DNA of 57,876 nucleotides, taken from positions 1-57,876 of the forward strand of contig LGRX02028924.1 in NCBI GenBank assembly GCA_001247695.2, in the 5' to 3' direction. The notes beneath the pieces were generated by a model that was given only the letters and a program-made list of their open reading frames with translations, did no database searches and was not told where the DNA came from. Below are positions 54,232 through 57,876 of the stretch, piece after piece. Position 1 is the first letter of the stretch, and each line of letters begins with the position of its first letter. Position numbers and translations under genes: made by a program. The stretch comes from Cymbomonas tetramitiformis (Eukaryota; Chlorophyta; Pyramimonadophyceae; Pyramimonadales; Pyramimonadaceae).

Positions 54232-56400
54232 TCAGTATCTACCTTCAGCAAGATTAATTCCTCCGTCACCTTCCTGTGTCAGGGGTTGTCTTTGGCTGCC
54301 TCCTGCGGGGATCTTGTGGGCAGGGCTGAGAGCTGAGGGGGTGAGCTTTCTCTTTAATGCTTTAGCTTTTGCTGCTTCCCAGTTGGCTGAGTTTTTTGTG
54401 GGGGTACTCGGCGGTCCCGGAGGGCCTCCTGGTGGGAATCCTGGAGGGCCTCCTCCTCCTGATCCTTTTCCTTTACCAGATCCTTTCCCCTTTCCCTTCC
54501 CTTTCCCGCTGTCCATACAGTTCTTGGAACAATGACCGAACCTTTTGGGAGATGGGGCACACTTGAAACACTCGTGGGCACTGCACTGAGTAATCAGGAC
54601 AACTCCAACAGGGTTGTAGATGTACTGAAGTGGAATGAAGTAAACTGCGTGCTCCGGATTTTGAATGTCCGGTACTGCCGGTTCCGGTGCTGCTGCAACT
54701 GGGGGCCTGAGTACTGCGTAGATCCTTCTGACCAGCCGTGATCCTCTGCCCTTTCCTGGATGTTCTGTGAATGTCTGTTGGAAGACCACCCGCTTAACAA
54801 AGCTTGAAAATGGAGTCGTGAGCAGGAATGAGACTATGTTATCCGTTGAGACCTGAAGATTGGGAGCGGAAGCACGCAGGAACAGGTTAAATCGAGTCAG
54901 TCTGGAAGATTTAGGCGTGATGTTAAAGCGCTGTCCGTCCACCAGAAGAATTCCCAGCTCGAGGATTGCAGTCGCTTCTTCCTCGCTCTTTAGCTGAACT
55001 TTGATGAAGGGAGTCTGCGTATTAACTCTAGTTAGAAAGCGCGTTTTCGTAATGTTTGTAGAGATGCGAGCTTTAAAAGAACAATGGAGCTTAATGCAAG
55101 AGCGGTATCTGTGTGAATGCTTTTTTACGTGAAGTGAGAGGGAGGTTTTTACCTTAGCAACACCCGATGCGTCCACCTTTCGCGTCAGACCGTCAACCGC
55201 CAATGAGCCAACGTCGAGATGCTTCCTGGTCAGGGTCTCCTCGCACTGCCTTCTGACTTCGCTAAGCTCGCGTCCAGTGAAGCGCGCGGTGTTCTGGACG
55301 TTGTGCCTCGTGATCTTCAGCGTCTGAAGGAAGTCTTCGTTCTCCAAGTCACCTTCGTGGCCTTCGATTTCGGTTTCGGTTTTCTTCACCGTCTCAGAGT
55401 AGTCCACTGCCGTTTGAAGAGATGCGAGGTCGAATTCCGCTTCCTCTTCGTGGCTGACAAGCGACACTTCTCGTTGTCCAGTCAGACCGTCGATTCCGTC
55501 GTACTCGCCTGTGTTCACAACTGTTAGTAATGCACAAATGAAAAAAGAAATGCTTGCTATCTCTAAATGCTGTGCGTGGGCTTTCGTTATTGCGTTTTGT
55601 AATGCGTCAGTTGTGATTAAACAATGGAGGAATGCGTGGGCTTTCGTTATTGCGTTTTGCAATGCGTCAGTTGTGATTAAACAATGGAGGAATGCGTGGG
55701 CTTTCGTTATTGCGTTTTGCAATGCGTCAGTTGTGATTAAACAATGGAGGAATGCGAGGCTGTTTAATTTTGTACCTGCTTCTTCTCTTTCTTCCCAGGT
55801 GTCCTCGTTTTGGTCACCTTCGGCTTGTGCTCCCTCGCGTGCACCCAGGTCGATTTCTGCAAGTCCAGAGGCTGAGGGGGACTGCTGTGTTTGTTCCGAT
55901 GCCTGTTTTGCAATGCGTTCGTCTACTTGTATCTGAACTGACTCCAGTGTGGGAAAGTACAAGTCATATTCCAGGAGTGTTTCAACGATGTTTCTGATGT
56001 TTTCCCTCTGAACTGTGTTCCTGGTGTACTTGATCAGTTTCTCAACGTTTGTGGTTGCTGCTGCTGACTCAATGACAACTTCGTTTCCTTTCACTGAGCA
56101 CATATTTGTCGCGTGTCTGAAAATGTTCCACAGGAAAGTGCACATAGTGGATGGCCTTTCGATGTTTCCGAAAAACTTCTTGTGATTTATCGGAATGTTT
56201 CGTGCTGCGAAGACTGCGTCTGCTTTCGCAAGGAAAGTGGCATAGATGAGGGATGAAACTGTATCCTGGTCCAATTCAGCGCTCCACTTATCACTGTCGC
56301 GGATCACGTCTGAATTCATACTCCTCATAAAGTCATATTTCTGCTGAATGGTTTCTGGCTGAGTGAACGAGTCCATATCTGTGGGTCCTTCTTCGTTCAT
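54232..56400 (-). CDS. LINE ORF1/gag-like RNA-binding protein with RRM-like segment and zinc knuckle
   Basis: ATG at 56400 (an upstream TTG at 56439 is not needed). The frame is open throughout (722 codons), but two segments look like introns: 55775-55509 (267 bp) and 55152-55015 (138 bp). Both have GT-AG ends, matching phases and lengths divisible by three. Spliced, it gives 587 residues. The middle (TPFIKVQLKSEEEATAILELGILLVDGQ...) resembles the RRM-like fold of L1-type ORF1 proteins. It is followed by a stretched knuckle CFKC-x8-H-x4-C and a Gly/Lys/Pro-rich tail. The N-terminal half is acidic and unassigned. It may be a domesticated ORF1-derived gene or ORF1 of an element whose RT part is elsewhere. 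It has no RT next to it. Confidence 0.6.
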   Translation of the reverse strand: MNEEGPTDMDSFTQPETIQQKYDFMRSMNSDVIRDSDKWSAELDQDTVSSLIYATFLAKADAVFAARNIPINHKKFFGNIERPSTMCTFLWNIFRHATNMCSVKGNEVVIESAAATTNVEKLIKYTRNTVQRENIRNIVETLLEYDLYFPTLESVQIQVDERIAKQASEQTQQSPSASGLAEIDLGAREGAQAEGDQNEDTWEEREEAGTKLNSLAFLHCLITTDALQNAITKAHAFLHCLITTDALQNAITKAHAFLHCLITTDALQNAITKAHAQHLEIASISFFICALLTVVNTGEYDGIDGLTGQREVSLVSHEEEAEFDLASLQTAVDYSETVKKTETEIEGHEGDLENEDFLQTLKITRHNVQNTARFTGRELSEVRRQCEETLTRKHLDVGSLAVDGLTRKVDASGVAKVKTSLSLHVKKHSHRYRSCIKLHCSFKARISTNITKTRFLTRVNTQTPFIKVQLKSEEEATAILELGILLVDGQRFNITPKSSRLTRFNLFLRASAPNLQVSTDNIVSFLLTTPFSSFVKRVVFQQTFTEHPGKGRGSRLVRRIYAVLRPPVAAAPEPAVPDIQNPEHAVYFIPLQYIYNPVGVVLITQCSAHECFKCAPSPKRFGHCSKNCMDSGKGKGKGKGSGKGKGSGGGGPPGFPPGGPPGPPSTPTKNSANWEAAKAKALKRKLTPSALSPAHKIPAGGSQRQPLTQEGDGGINLAEGRY
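55573..55757. repeat. 60-bp tandem repeat, three copies, inside the probable intron
   Basis: Three nearly identical 60-bp units starting tgcgtgggctttcgttattg. Read on the minus strand they give 20-residue repeats with no stop. They lie entirely between the inferred donor at 55775 and acceptor at 55509. Confidence 0.92.
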
Positions 56401-56439
56401 AATTCTCCTGTGTGAAGTTATCAAAAACGCGAAAATCAA

Positions 56440-57876
56440 GCTCGTTATAGTTCTGATGTTGTTACTCTTTTGTTCTTTCAGTTATGCGTAATGTTGCGCT
56501 TTACGGTTTTGGTTCCTCACTGGAGAGCTCAAGGCTCTCCAGCTTCTCCAGGCGTTTTGTTGCTCTTTCCCCCGGACCTTCGTAAAAAACTCAGGTCGCT
56601 GGGTACTGAAATTTCATATCACATATCAAGAAAACATACAAGCTAAAGCAAGATCATACCGCAAGTTTTAGGGTTTGAAGCAAAGGACACCATATTTCAC
56701 TATAAGAAGCAAAACAGGGGTCGAAAAATACCTTCTGGTCGACAAAATTCTAGGAAAAACGTCTACTCAAACCTAAAAAATTATCATAAATAATATGCGC
56801 GAAAAAACATTTTTTCCAGTGCTCGCGCCCTTCGGACGCTGAGACGTTTTTTGTCACCTCCTGAGGAGCATCGACTTAGGATAAGGCATCGGCTGATTTA
56901 TTTTATGGGTTTGTGGCTAATTTGCGACCTCTTGAGGTGTGGAAGTCGAGGTTGGTGTATGCCAACCTTGCTTGGGCTCAAACCCAACCACATCCTTCTT
57001 TCTTAGCGTGGTCAAGCTCAACGGACCGCGAACGATAGAGTTAAGAGTTAGAGTTAAGACGGTACGAAACGATAGTGTCACAACAAATCGCGTGATCGAT
57101 GGGCTCGGCATGAAATCAGAAATGAAGAAATGAATTAAAAAAAACCGGTGCGCCGGCTGTGTCTCATCGAACCTGTGATTCCGCTTCCGTCACATGACAG
57201 TCACGATGACGTCTGTCATGTTCCGTGAACCTCCGGCGCATCTACCTTTACCCTTTAAAGAATGGGTGTTTTTAGATCCACGGGTGCGGATAGGGCCAAG
57301 ACTTCCTATCGACGCATTGTCGACATGAGTACATGCTCCCGCGTCATCTCAAAAAGCGTCACCGTCACGTCATCGTCACGTCATCTCAAAAGGCGTCATC
57401 TCAAAAGGCGCCTGCAACGCTGATGCGATGGTGATGGTGCGGCAGAAGCACCAAGTCATCAGGAGCAGCGTCATCAGGAGCAGCCGCTGCAACGCTCATT
57501 AGGCCCACCTGCCCAACTAAAGTTGAGCCGTCCAATGTTTTCAGATCGGGAACATCGGAAGGGCCGAACAGATTCCTGGGGAGCAACAAAGGAATATATC
57601 GTATTTTGATCTCTGGAATCGTATATGGACTGTCGGATTCGGAAAATTGCCAATATTAAAAATGAACGGACCAGTTTAAGTTGGGCAGCTCTAACGCTCA
57701 TGCGGCGAAGGCATTCCCAGTTCCCAGGAAGGACTGTTGTAACCACAGAGGTGATATTCCTTGCAACAACACCGGTATCGATATCGTTGCTACTCTTCAA
57801 TATAAGCTTGATATTATGTCGGCAGAAGGTCCCTCGGTATGCGCCCTCAATTGAATAGCCCTCTTTGAAAACGTCC
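56440..57876. other. 5' flank of the ORF1-like gene, nothing firm
   Basis: AT-rich with short direct repeats (gtcatctcaaaaggcg-type at about 57340-57405 and gtcatcaggagcag twice near 57456-57485). A ~20-bp inverted pair lies at about 57508-57525 / 57672-57692 (tgcccaacta and its complement). No open frame longer than about 110 codons and no RNA gene was recognised. Confidence 0.4.

Overview
The window looks like nuclear DNA of a eukaryote, most likely a green microalga. The evidence is GT-AG introns, very many small exons, short TTTTAGGG-type motifs at 11647-11662 and about 51.6-52.1 kb, and no bacterial-style operons. The species assignment is inference. Exon models below were built by hand from splice sites and reading-frame phase, without transcripts.

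Region 1 (1-22476, GC-rich, + strand) is the 3' part of one large gene for a coiled-coil protein. At least 38 small exons can be chained in one consistent reading frame for about 1,646 residues, ending at a TAA at 22474-22476. A 192-nt exon is present in six related copies, two pairs of which sit in a duplicated ~845-bp block. The introns are full of minisatellites, several starting right at the 5' splice site. They also carry an insertion with a 20-bp target-site duplication and an antisense Cys-rich reading frame. The last two exons lie where base composition falls to the lower GC of the rest of the window.

Region 2 (22477-36264) holds a complete 7-exon, minus-strand gene (29942-25663, 791 residues) for a six-transmembrane ion channel with a cyclic-nucleotide-binding domain and a non-canonical selectivity filter. 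The long gap after it is filled with small non-autonomous elements. Two have clear target-site duplications (8 bp, hAT type; 9 bp, Mutator type). There are also near-perfect palindromes, tRNA-like SINE candidates and tandem repeats. A single-exon papain-family protease (36265-37176) closes the region.

Region 3 (37680-50706) is a nest of insertions. A host-like + strand gene of unknown function (38739-39083 and 49733-50706) is split by a minus-strand non-LTR retrotransposon (39084-49732). The retrotransposon encodes, in order, a Ulp1-like cysteine protease, an AP-type endonuclease, reverse transcriptase, RNase H, a CCHC finger and a C-terminal adenine-methyltransferase-like domain with an NPPF motif. 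A 1,386-bp hAT element with an 8-bp target-site duplication sits inside it, three bases upstream (in coding direction) of the NPPF codons. Just upstream of the host gene is a unit of two 469-bp copies bounded by TTAA.

Region 4 (50707-57876) contains an AT-rich ~396-bp tandem duplication, two overlapping unrecognised reading frames, and a minus-strand gene resembling a LINE ORF1 (RRM-like segment and zinc knuckle). That gene appears to carry two stop-free introns whose lengths are multiples of three.
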